DNA of 64,000 nt, from contig JAQGDQ010000043.1 of NCBI GenBank assembly GCA_030141605.1, positions 825,501 through 889,500 on the forward strand. Direction: 5' to 3'. The stretch is from Tubiluchus corallicola (taxonomy: Eukaryota > Priapulida > Priapulimorpha > Priapulimorphida > Tubiluchidae). The notes under the pieces are model-generated. The model did no database searches. It was not told the DNA's origin and saw only the letters and a list, made by a program, of their open reading frames with translations. Both the position numbers and the translations under genes were made by a program. This document shows positions 27,601-35,505 of this stretch, piece after piece; position 1 is the first letter of the stretch; each line of letters begins with the position of its first letter.

Positions 27601-29902
27601 GTTTACTGGGGGAACATTCTATGTCCATTTTTATTTTCCATTTAATTTATGCATTAAAAAATAACTGAAAGAATAAGATTTCATGGTAACATAGCACAGT
27701 ACAGATGGCACATGTCTGTAAAAGGGTTGTGCAGAATCTAAAAAAACAACGTTAGACAGTTTCCACTGCAGTCAAAGTCATAATCACAACAGTACGTTTC
27801 GCTGCAGTTTCTGATTCTTCTGATAAATTTTTAAATAATTTAAAAGATTTAAATTCTTTAAACATGAGAGGAGACAAAACACACAATTACAAACTAAAGA
27901 ACTCGTGTTGTTTCTATCTAACTCAAAATTGTGTAGAACTGTCAATGCTGACTATTAAAAAATCTACAATCACCTTGTGGTATTGTATTATAATTCACAT
28001 TGTAGTACGTGCTCAAGAGTACACATGATTCCACGCCCACAATTATTAAAATAAGTTTTGTGATTGTAGCAGAAACACTCTATTTACAAGTTCACATGAA
28101 TCCGATTTTTTTACAATATTCTCAAATCGAGCCTAACCAAAGCCAAGTTGAAACTATGGTGGGCCTAACAAAAACTAAACTGAAAATGCTACAGGTCTAC
28201 AAACGAAATCAAAAAGAAATTAAACAAACTGTAAACAAAAATCACAACTGTCACGAAAGTATTACTTTCAACAAAAAATCATATAGCTTTTTGCTAATAT
28301 TATTCTTTTATAAATATGGTACTTTAATAGGTAATTTGCATATTACAACAATGTAATTTCTTCTGTATTCAAAAACTGCTTAGCACAAAACGATAAAATG
28401 TCACATCGGCATTGCACCCTCTTTGTAAAATCAATTAAACTTCTAACAGTTTATATACATACAGAAGTGTCCTAGTCACTAGGCAGTTGATTCAAGAGGC
28501 TATTAATGCCTTTTCATGTAGAAAATTTACGTAAAGTGTTCCGCATTGGGAAGGAATTTCAAATTTCAAGTAACCTTCGTTCGGGCAAACTATGTAGATA
28601 TCATGACAGAGAAAGTTAAAACCTGCCGCTTGACAATGAGAAAATCAACTATATTTCTGAAATGTGTATGCTATATTACTGAATGCCAACAGTTTTAAGC
28701 TGTATACGACATTTTACAGACTATTCTAGACACCAGTGATACTGCATGGATGTCAATCATGTTGATTCCTTAAGGAAGACAGAAATAATTCAGAAAACAA
28801 TGAAAAGTCTATGCCAACTGAACTCTACTCATATGTTACTAATCTTACAGACAAATAACAAGAGAGTTAAAATTTCAATTGCTACAGTATTTTACTCTAA
28901 TATTTAAACTAACAGAAAATTTCTTCAAATCCTTGATTTAAATGATGTCTTCAAAAATTCTTTAGCATAGTTCTACAGCTCAGTGTAGCCAGTGCTATAA
29001 TGGTAAATTTAAAGGTGGGTATATTGTCTAGGAAGTCAAGTTGGAAGCTGAAGGAGGTAGCACTGAACCTCTAAAGATGACGACTAAATGCATTGGTTAA
29101 GTCTATATACTATAGCCAAACATTTTATGTTTAATCATTCAATGGAAGTTTATCTTTATTAGACTGAGGAAATTTTGCAAAATAAACATCACAATTTTAA
29201 AATTAAACTAACATAAGCAAGTTCACTCAAAAGTCTAAAATTGTGCAGGAAAAATATTAGTCAGTCTAGTCCACAGACTTGCTTTTTGCACTTTTCACTG
29301 CTATGCACTAGGTGTTCTCACTGAAGCAAGTTCAACTAATGTTCACACATAACACATATTAATGCAGGCCAATTCATCAAAATTTCATAATAGAATCCAT
29401 GTTATGGAATGGATGTATTTTCATGTTATGGCGTACATTACAATAAGTACATCACTATGACAGCATAAATTTATGAAATCTTAAAATCATTAAAAACTAA
29501 GAAAATGGGTTCTTAACTTCAATCAATCAGCTGTTCAAGCACTTAGCAACCTGTACTGGCTTAACAGTGCACTTACTATGGTGACATCTTAAATAAAGTA
29601 TTATTAGTGTGTAAACTCTTATCGTAAGTGAGTATACTTTACAATTTACTGTATTTTAGGTATACTGAAAAATTATGCCAAGAGCAGGCAGTGAATATAC
29701 GAAGCCGTTTACCCTCCACTGCACCACTGAATGTAGCACCTGTTAACGGTACTAATGTATAAAATTGAGGCCCTGCCAATTAGGCACTTAACAACACAGT
29801 AGTAACGTACGTAAGTACATCTAACGTTTTAACATCATCAACACAAAATTATTCTCACTTTGAAAGATGCTTCAATATCTGGTTTTTAATAATCCCAGCC
29901 AT
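624..29902 (-). CDS. BLTP3: BLTP3 (UHRF1BP1/SHIP164-type) bridge-like lipid-transfer protein, N-terminal part, 9 exons
   Basis: Members of this family are rod-shaped lipid-transfer proteins (vertebrate BLTP3A and BLTP3B) acting on endosomal or lysosomal membranes. Exons, in minus-strand order: 29902-29859, 24742-24580, 10843-10805, 6487-6405, 4695-4587, 3797-3569, 2487-2324, 1645-1495, 692-624. All have AG/GT borders and their phases join without a break to 350 codons; exon 9 ends mid-codon, so the gene continues off the left edge. The protein starts MAGIIKNQILKHLSKFAKNL, the family's chorein-type N terminus. Later hallmarks are LSTLKG, LDLPSWL-like IDLPSWL, YGFAEKVVDGIFV, RGEVLTFKE, WQTLRIEA, TPLRLITNQAR, LDDLLWVLTD and DLHLCED, in the same order as in vertebrate BLTP3. 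The start is firm: an in-frame TAA lies four codons upstream of the ATG. Vertebrate homologues exceed 1,400 residues, so about a quarter of the protein is here. Family assignment is from recalled similarity, not a search. Confidence 0.93.
693..1494. other. BLTP3 intron 8
   Basis: AT-rich intron between exons 9 and 8. No coding potential or recognisable repeat seen. Confidence 0.6.
1646..2323. other. BLTP3 intron 7
   Basis: AT-rich, with nothing recognisable. The small minus-strand open frame at 1852-2040 is low complexity and has no splice context. Confidence 0.6.
2706..2806. mobile_element. 101-bp Harbinger-like MITE
   Basis: Almost a perfect palindrome: arms of about 28 bp, TGGCACATTCAGACGTAGAG at the left and the complement of TGACACGTTCAGACGTAGAG at the right, both continuing ACTTCTCT. 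It is flanked by TTA on both sides (2703-2705 and 2807-2809). A TTA/TWA duplication with short TIRs is typical of PIF/Harbinger. The 65-codon open frame covering it is an artefact of the palindrome. Confidence 0.75.
2930..2961 (+). repeat. (TTTTA)n microsatellite
   Basis: About six TTTTA units in a row, in a BLTP3 intron. Confidence 0.8.
3411..3475 (+). repeat. tRNA-like SINE fragment
   Basis: A near-perfect B box, GGGTTCGAATCCCAA, follows TTAGGCATGCAGAAGACTT. The acceptor stem and A box do not form a folded tRNA, so this is a SINE or tRNA relic in a BLTP3 intron. Confidence 0.4.
3798..4586. other. BLTP3 intron 5
   Basis: Holds a short acidic minus-strand open frame (4402-4316, MDDSSDGNAKDDDEDDCNSY..., 28 codons) after an acceptor-like ACATAACAG. 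It ends in a stop and cannot be part of the main transcript unless it is an alternative terminal exon. Nothing else seen. Confidence 0.5.
4696..6404. other. BLTP3 intron 4
   Basis: AT-rich, with a 38-bp tandem duplication at 5141-5216. Nothing else recognised. Confidence 0.6.
5141..5216 (+). repeat. 38-bp tandem duplication
   Basis: Two adjacent units begin TATTTCTCATTCTAACCATA and TATATCTCATTCTAACCTTA, differing at a few positions. Confidence 0.75.
8690..9010 (+). repeat. Dispersed repeat family R1, copy 1
   Basis: Shared landmarks with the other copies: AAATGGCCACCAAATTTTT, TGGACCTAAAGAATCCATTC, ATGTTACTTTTACTTCAAAA and ATTTTCAAATGAGG. No TIRs or coding similarity recognised. Confidence 0.6.
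9513..9572 (+). repeat. (GAT)n/(AAT)n microsatellite
   Basis: GATGATGATGATGGCGGTGA grades into GATGATGATGATAATAACAA. Confidence 0.8.
10105..10400 (-). repeat. Dispersed repeat family R1, copy 2
   Basis: On the minus strand it reads AAAATGGTCAAAAATGC, GGTACCAAGTTTTTGCAC, TGGGTCCAAAGAATCAG, ATTTCAAAAATGGTTGC and TTTTCAAATGGC, in the same order as copies 1 and 3. Confidence 0.6.
10805..10843 (-). CDS. BLTP3: BLTP3 microexon (exon 3, 39 nt)
   Basis: Thirteen codons, IQWTKLKSQPICI, phase 0 on both sides, preceded by a T-rich tract ending in CAG and followed by GTAAGT. It supplies the conserved WTKLK...PI stretch that vertebrate BLTP3 proteins carry between the LDLPTWL region and the LDKVIMEM region. 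Without it the flanking exons still join in frame but lose this segment. It is separated from exon 2 by about 13.7 kb and from exon 4 by about 4.3 kb. Confidence 0.9.
13960..14280 (+). repeat. Dispersed repeat family R1, copy 3
   Basis: Landmarks AATGGCCGCCAAATCTTC, AGGTCAAAGGAATCCATT, TTTCACTTCAAAATTGGC and ATGTTCAAAATGAC align with copies 1 and 2. The 91-codon open frame here falls inside the repeat and is not treated as a gene. Confidence 0.6.
14535..14985 (+). repeat. SINE copies 3 and 4 with an internal short duplication
   Basis: The tail CCAACCTTTTCACATTACCT and CTGTCTTTCAAGCTTGG (14870-14905), followed by AATCTTGACATTAAGATTG (14945-14965), matches the family at the left edge. A second tail (TAATTGTGGGTTCACACC, 14545-14562) precedes it. 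The segments beginning AATTTGATTGGCC (14727) and AATTTGATTTGCC (14765) are diverged tandem copies of about 38 bp. Confidence 0.55.
17586..18749. mobile_element. Non-autonomous DNA element with CAAGGCTG termini
   Basis: Ends are inverted: left CAAGGCTGTCAATACGGTGC, right (complement) CAAGGCTGGCAGTACGGTAC. Subterminal regions are dense in GGTACG/CGTACC motifs. No transposase was seen. The 8-bp flanks (AGTAGTAG and CGTACCAG) do not match well, so the hAT assignment suggested by the terminal motif is weak. It abuts an RT relic on its right. Confidence 0.65.
18535..18690 (+). repeat. 67-bp tandem repeat, two units plus a partial third
   Basis: Units start GGTGCGGAATTACGGTACA at 18535, 18602 and 18669 (partial). 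Each full unit contains a TATCGTACTATGTAGTATGA imperfect palindrome. It lies at the right end of the CAAGGCTG element. Confidence 0.85.
18786..19430 (+). pseudogene. Reverse-transcriptase relic (non-LTR retrotransposon)
   Basis: Two open blocks carry recognisable RT motifs. 18786-18908 reads VGSILRLQLFLILLNNIDEN and continues to LITADTSLFF, which matches the QGSILGPLLF...YINDI and FADDTSLF motifs with the catalytic FADD altered to TAD. 19323-19430 reads NMDYGNVIWAGC, the C-terminal (L/M)DYG.V.W motif of jockey/CR1-type RTs. Stops separate them, so it is inactive. Confidence 0.65.
20150..21990. repeat. Diverged repeat flanking the LINE relic
   Basis: The phrase AACAGCTCTAATTAGTTAAC (20185) recurs as AACAGCTCTAATTGATTAGC (20346) and AACAGCTCGAATATTAATTA (21763). 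Each is followed by a TTGCTACA/TTGAAC-AAGGACA-CC type segment, and TTTCAGCTCAATTGG occurs at 21842. Copies lie on both sides of the LINE remnant, as expected if the LINE inserted into or mobilised this sequence. Confidence 0.45.
20857..21157 (+). pseudogene. 3' end of a non-LTR retrotransposon ORF2
   Basis: Open frame YTLGKYDEHLERRALTLLLG, then QCPCGGGAQTSVHLIFECQL, is the CxCG...H.I/L..C C-terminal zinc-knuckle region typical of LINE ORF2 proteins, ending at a stop near 21156. The RT domain upstream is not recognisable. A TAA/AAT-rich tail near 21640-21672 may be its 3' end. Confidence 0.6.
23458..23755 (-). pseudogene. hAT transposase N-terminal exon remnant
   Basis: Starts MSRQSSLTSFFKSNRVPDPG, the SSLTSFF opening common in TTF-finger hAT transposases, and reaches AYPKTKMGGKSRSFQGQWF, the start of the TTF-type zinc finger (YP.T..G...RSFQ..WF). 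The homology then stops at a GTCAGT, either a lost splice donor or a deletion point. No downstream transposase remains. Confidence 0.7.
23941..24004 (+). repeat. 32-bp tandem duplication in hAT element
   Basis: CAAACCGACTCTCTGGTATT... and CAAACTGACTCTCTGGTACT... are adjacent 32-bp units with three mismatches. Confidence 0.85.
24393..24415. repeat. G11-CG-C10 palindrome
   Basis: Eleven G, then CG, then ten C: a self-complementary tract able to form a very stable hairpin or, from either strand, G-quadruplex-type structures. It lies just inside the right TIR of the hAT element. Confidence 0.9.
24743..29858. other. BLTP3 intron 1
   Basis: Contains a hAT MITE (25024-25753). From about 25,760 to 29,858 nothing coding or repetitive is recognised; open frames at 27208-27552 and 28009-28356 are low-complexity, AT-rich chance frames. 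Confidence 0.6.
25024..25753. mobile_element. hAT MITE (CAGGGGTGGGCAAA family)
   Basis: TIRs CAGGGGTGGGCAAACTAAGTG and, at the right (complement), CAGGGGTGGGCAAATTGTGTA, with GGCCCACA/GAGCCACA subterminal motifs as in Charlie/MER5-type hATs. Perfect 8-bp duplication GTTTAGGT at 25016-25023 and 25754-25761. No transposase coding. Confidence 0.92.
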
Positions 29903-30587
29903 AATAATAACAAATTAGTTTCCGGCTAACTACCAAAGCAATCTACGAATTAACGCACACACAACATAATTTTCTCGAGTATATGAAGCGCCATCTGTAA
30001 AGGATCTTTGCTCATTTGCAAAACATCTGATCGCTTTAACGCACCGTTGAATATCGAGTACCCCCAATGACTTTAACATCGAAAACAGAAAGACGTCCAA
30101 GACAGTGGTCTAACGTAAATTCAGTAACATAGCAACATGATAATTAAAGCATTAGATACACTAAAATATAAGATTATTCAGTGGTGGTACATTCGTGAGC
30201 GAACTGTCCAAATATCACAATAAAAGTAAGTGAAGCGAAGCAACACAATATTCTGTGCCTCAGTAGGTGTTTTCTTAGTTCCATGCAAAATGTTTCCCAC
30301 TCCAGTGATAGAGGCCAATTTTTGCACAGGACTCTGGACCGTGCTTATAGTGATAGCACTACCTCATTCTGTCTAGGAGATCATTATAGTACGATACTGC
30401 AACCAAATCACACAAACAACTTTGAAAATAGTACCAGCTGTTGCCCTGCCTGTCACATATTTTGGGTGAAAGTTGGGTATATAATAATATCAGTTATGTA
30501 GTTGTAGTTTGTTATTTACAGTGAGCGACAAAAGTATCATAGCAGCCTCGCGTTGTCCATTTAATTTAAAGCCGACTTTAAATAAAA

Positions 30588-30641
30588 GTGATTATTATTA
30601 CTATTATTATTGTTGTTGTTGAGGTTGTGATTGTTGTTGTT
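30588..30641 (+). repeat. (TTA)n/(TTG)n microsatellite
   Basis: ATTATTATTACTATTATTAT grades into TTGTTGTTGTT with an interrupted second run. Confidence 0.8.
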
Positions 30642-30724
30642 GTTATGCCACATGACAGATACAAGTCGATTCTCTAATGGAGAACAAATCAACTGTACAG
30701 TAATAGCCATACTTATAGATTTAA

Positions 30725-31545
30725 CATAGGTAAAAATGGCACATGGAAATTAAAATATCACAAGAAAAATCACATGGTAAAAACGGCACAGGTGATAATG
30801 ACATGCACAAATGGCACAAATTGGAAAGCAGGAAAATGGCACGTGTTATTTCGATACAAATAATATCTATAGTGAAACTAGTATGCACTCAGTAGGACGA
30901 AGATCTCCACCGAGGTCAGAAAAAATCCCTAATGGTTGCCTGAATTCTTCTGACTGAAAAAACATAAAGCAAAGCTAAACAAGCAAACATGCAAAAATAC
31001 ACATGTGTTGATATCATAAATAGAGTTATAGACTATAGCAAAAGCTCACAAAATATTTTGTACATTAAATAGAATCAGAATCAATAATGCATGAAAATTC
31101 CCCGAAGTGATTGACCACATTTCTTTAGCCATTTGACGATCGTAAGAGACTGGTAAATGTACGTATTTATGTACTAAGTCAGCTTATTGGGCTATGTGCA
31201 TGTTTAGGCAAAGGTTATAGACACCACCACACAGTTCTCCAAGTGAAAATTTCTCAAAATGGAATCTAGCACTAACTTGTGGTGGTTTGTCTTGGTGTAG
31301 ATAAAAGGTAATAAAAAATTAGTACCTTATCATGTAGTCAAGTCCTCCTTTTGAGAAAGAGCAATAACATTCCATCTGAGACTTCCACAAAGTGCTTCAC
31401 AAATGTTTTTTGTACATGATGTTCGATCAGGTTTTGGGAAAGAAATGATGTCCATTTTGGCAGTTTTTGCCGCTCTCCCATTCAGGAATCTTTGCCAAAA
31501 TGCATTCCTTGTTAACTACACACATCGTTCGCAGAGTTCGTGGTA
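30725..31545 (+). mobile_element. Long-TIR element, copy A (TGGCACA-rich terminus)
   Basis: Begins GGTAAAAATGGCACATGG with several further AATGGCACA repeats. It then aligns through its length with the reverse complement of 43524-42576: CTAGTATGCACTCAGTAGGA and CTAGAATGCGCTCAGTAGGA; AAACAAGCAAACATG; AAGTGCTTCACAAATGTTTT and AAGTGCTTCACGAATGTTTT. The right end is degraded. Confidence 0.7.
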
Positions 31546-32110
31546 ATCTGTTATGTAGTTTAGGTATACGTACGTGTTGATAAAGTAAATTTGCAAGTCA
31601 CATACAAGCCAGCATGTGAATGGTGGTCGCGTTGGAAGTCTAAATAAAGAAGATTGATTTGAATCAGAATTGCGCGGGAGGCGACAGCGTGCACTCTGTG
31701 CAGTGATTGCTGAATCTAAATTTTGTTTTAATTTAAATTATTAGTTGTTATTATTTCGTGTTGTTGATTACACATCCGAAAAATTATTACAAACTAGGCG
31801 AACATTATTACAAAGCTGCTGATTTTGTTTCCATGTTGTAGTGTTGAACTAGTTTCACTTCCCGCAGAAGTAGGCACAAGGAATTTGAAGACTGTCAACA
31901 CATGTATGTCAAGTGAATAAGCTACAGTGTTGGTAAGTAGCCTAACTTAGTAAGTAAGTGAGGTCTTGCCTGATGAGCCTGTGTGATTCTGCGATTCCAC
32001 TAGATGCACTTCGTCAATAGATGAGCAAACTCTCTTTAGGTTGCAAGATCAAATTTCACTGTGTTTTGCGACCGTACTTTCATGTTTCTTTTGTACTGAC
32101 GATTTCTTTT

Positions 32111-35100
32111 TTAATTCATCTCTTCACCAATTTGCTTGCGCTTCATCATACATATTTCAACATATTTCGCCACACTTTGGAGTTTATGTATATCATTTCT
32201 GCATAAATCATCTACAGTCACTTTAATCTCATCGGATATTCCTCGCTTGTTTTCCTCACATTCAAATAAGTGCTCAATTGTGTCATTCTCTTGTTTACAC
32301 ATTGGGCATAATATGTTATCCTTGTGCTTATTCCGGTAATTACGTCTGACTTCTATCATGTTCAATCTTATATGCAGTAGATCTGTTGTTATTTTCTGGC
32401 TACCCTGCTGAACATAGATTTTACATTTCCATTCTGTATTGTGCAAAAATCTTAGTTTTGTACTATCTACTACTTTAAGCTGACATTTTGAGTTTATGTA
32501 TCTCATAATAATTTTACTATAATTTTATTTTCATTAGTGAAGTCAGGTAGATAAATTTCCATGGCATCACACAGAGATGTGTGTTAGATAGGCAGTTCTT
32601 ATGTATCTACTGTAGGTTGCCATTGTTACGGGTTTTTTAAAAAGCTCATTGCAGGACTGTTTGACATCTGCCACAACTTGGTAAATGTAAAATCCATTCA
32701 GTGTATTAAGATATATCTACATTGTATTTTCTAGCTATCATTAACCCTTCACCCTTCCCTGTCATTTCTAAATTGGCATTGTATTACTTTATGTGCTAAC
32801 CGTTTCTCCTCAGAGATAATAAGGTTATGATAAAACATTTTCATATAATCTATTTTTTGCTCCATTGGCCATAATCCAGTTTCCATTATTATTCCCCAAT
32901 AGGGGGTTGCGCTTAAATTAAATTAAACATACTTCTTACTGTTTTATCTTGGATTTGCTCAAGCTTCTTTACATCACCTTGAGTCATATTTGCCCTTGTT
33001 TCACAGGAACTGTGTATTGTTGGCAAAGCAAGTGTTTCATATAATATTAGTTTTACTGCTCCTGAATATTTACCCACATTTCTTTCTTTAGCTAGATTGT
33101 TTACATATGATGTTCTAAATTTATTTTTCTTTTGTCTTTCTGCAATTGAAATTTCATGGGTATTTTGACAGTTTATCCAACTTCCCAGATATTTGTATTG
33201 CTTTACTTCATTTATGTTTCTGTTCCCTAAGCTTATCTGTGAATGAGGCAATACCATTTTTACCTTTGTCATTTTGGTTCTCATATAATTAGTTTTTTCT
33301 ACATTAAATCTCATTTGTTTCTTTCTTTTCAATTGTCTACAGTTTTTATATTGATCTAGTACAGTTCCTTTATATATCCTACTCCTAATATATCATCTAC
33401 ATGCAGCAGTGATCCTATTTGTATTTCTGTTCCTAATAATGACACTGAGTTAGTGAATTTGCTAATTTTACTCACAGCTGCCGGGAATAAAATGGGTCCT
33501 AATACAGTTTCTTGCCTTACTGTTTTCTGAATCTCGATTTCGTTTGTATCACCTATAGGCGTTTGTATTGTATAGCCTTAGCCACTTCATTTAATTTAAA
33601 GATTAACACGACTTCCGCTTTTAGCCATAGTTTATCAAAACATTTTTCAGTGTCCCCAAACATCATATACACTTCGTTATTTAAATTCTTATTATAGTCT
33701 AGTGCAGCCCTTAATGTAAATAGATGGTCAGAAGTGCTCCTTTTTCTTAACCCTCACATTGATATATACCCTACATTTTGTTCAAATCTTTCGCTTATTC
33801 TGTTCTTTATTACTTTTTCAAATACTTTGCTAATTATATTAGTAATAAAAATTCCTCTTCTATTTTTTAATTCCAGTTCAAAAATGTTACCTTTTCCTTT
33901 ATATATTGACTTGATTTTCATGGTATTCCATACGTCAGGTATTTTTTTATCTATCACAATTCTATTAAACATGCTAACTAAGCTGTTTATGAAATCACCT
34001 CTTGCTGCTTTTATCATTTCATTTTTCCATCTTTGCCTATGCTGTGATTTTCCATTTTTTTTTTGCTTAATAGCTATTATAACTTCCTCTTTAGTAACTT
34101 GACATACTTGTTTTACATTTGTTAGTGTTTCTATACTCTTATACATAAGATGCATCATTTCTTCTACTTTTAAATCCTCTTGGTTTTTTTCCTTGTGATG
34201 GTGTCAAAAGTTCTAAATAGTATTTTGCATATTCATCTTTAATTTCTTTAACATCTTTTTTCCTTCTTCATCTAGTATTGCAGTAGCTTCTTCTGATTTC
34301 ACTGGGTCTATCCTTTTTTTGAATTCCCAAAAAGTACCATGATCTAATTTATTTCCTTTAATCATCCTTTTAATTGTATTGTTAATTTTTGCTCTTCTGG
34401 CTTCCTGCTGTTGGGTTATAATTAGTTTGTCAATCAACTCTATTCTCAGTCTGTTAATTTTGCTTTTCACTTCATTTCATTGTCGCCAATTCTTCTGGTT
34501 TTTCTTTCTCATTTTCGAGCAATTAATTTTCGAACTATTTTTCTCATACTAGACCTTTTCTTTTTCTTTCCTAGAAAACATTTATCACAAATTTCAATTG
34601 CTTCCTTCTCCCATTTACTATAAAGTTCATATATTCCAAGTTCACTGTTCCAAATTTCGTTTAAATTACTAGCTTTGGTCAAACTATTAAACTTTTCAAG
34701 TCTGTGTTGATTTGGCATGTTGCAGCTGCTTGTGAAAATTACTAAATTTGCTGTTTAGATCATGTAAGTCTTTTTTCAATGCTTGCTAATTTGCACAAGT
34801 TTTTCTGTGCTTTTTTTCAAGTGTGCTGGTAATCATTTATTTCCGTTGTAAATTCATCTAAAACATAGAACAACTTTGCTTCATATTTTCTGTTTACTGG
34901 CATTTTAGCTGTTTGCTTCAAGTGCTGCTACACGTTCTTATAATTTATTGTGCAGGACCTGTAGAGTTTCATCACCTCACGCAACCCTAGGTACAACCAC
35001 TGCAAATCCATTTCAGTTGACTATAACTCTTTGATTACTTGGTTTCAGCTCTTTGAAGCTGTCTGTCAGCACATTGCTCTCTTCTATCTTAAGCTCTTTC

Positions 35101-35140
35101 AATTTAGGAAAAGACTTCAACAGATATGTGCTTACCGCCA
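32111..35140 (-). pseudogene. Non-LTR retrotransposon, frameshifted, antisense in the SSBP1 5' region
   Basis: Minus-strand open blocks, in order: helical linker segments (34718-34509, 34470-34213); RT finger region 34158-33754 with KSIYKGKGN and NRRGIFITNIISKVFEKVI; motif A MFGDTEKCFDKLWL (about 33675-33630); motif B region VRQETVLGPILFP (about 33515); catalytic motif C LLHVDDILGVG (about 33405); thumb block 33332-32913 with KQYKYLGSWIN; and a C-terminal zinc-knuckle block 32506-32111 with CPMCKQENDTIEHLFEC. Frameshifts and stops separate blocks, so it is inactive as read. Both catalytic aspartates of motif C remain. The endonuclease domain was not found. A degraded block around 35140-34960 (KELKIEESNVLTDSFKEL) may be an upstream part. 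Confidence 0.8.
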
Positions 35141-35462
35141 CTTCACAAAGTAAACCTTTTGTTTTCTCCTTTTTTTAATTAAAATTTCCTTTTTGTTGAC
35201 CCAGTTAACTTTGATCTTACATATAACAAATTGAAAAGAAACATAATGAAATTCTTATTGGCTACCTTTCAAACTTGGTTTTTTTGGTCTAAACACAAAA
35301 TATGTTTAAATAAAAAACTTATTAAGCTTGCTGAGTTTCAATTCCAAGTTGGTATACTATAACTTTAAGGCAAATAAGACTGTGCCTCGTGTATTTTTAT
35401 TGATTTCTCATGCACCTAAAACATTTTCTGCTAATCATACACATAAAAGCTGTCTGTTCTAG

Positions 35463-35505
35463 GTTCAAGAAGTGCTTGAATTCAGTGAAGAACGAGAAAG
35501 AGAAT
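35463..35505 (+). promoter_or_regulatory. SSBP1 5'-UTR portion of the first coding exon
   Basis: The exon carrying the SSBP1 ATG is preceded by a splice acceptor (TTCTGTTCTAG) at 35462. At least one non-coding exon must therefore lie upstream, or the start codon does. A strong donor, TTGGTAAGTA around 31931, follows a relatively GC-richer stretch (about 31660-31930) and is the best visible candidate for that first exon. This is inference. Confidence 0.45.

Larger units (their letters stand above)
29903..35462. other. Divergent intergenic region between BLTP3 and SSBP1
   Basis: Presumably holds both promoters. Contents: a TTATTA/TTGTTG microsatellite (30588-30641), a TIR element copy (30725-31545), a candidate non-coding SSBP1 exon with a GTAAGT donor (ending about 31931), and the antisense non-LTR retrotransposon. 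No clear TATA or CpG-island boundary can be assigned. Confidence 0.5.

Noticed and set aside
28009-28356. 115-codon plus-strand open frame
   Set aside because: Lysine/asparagine-rich, AT-driven composition with no family resemblance; it lies in BLTP3 intron 1.
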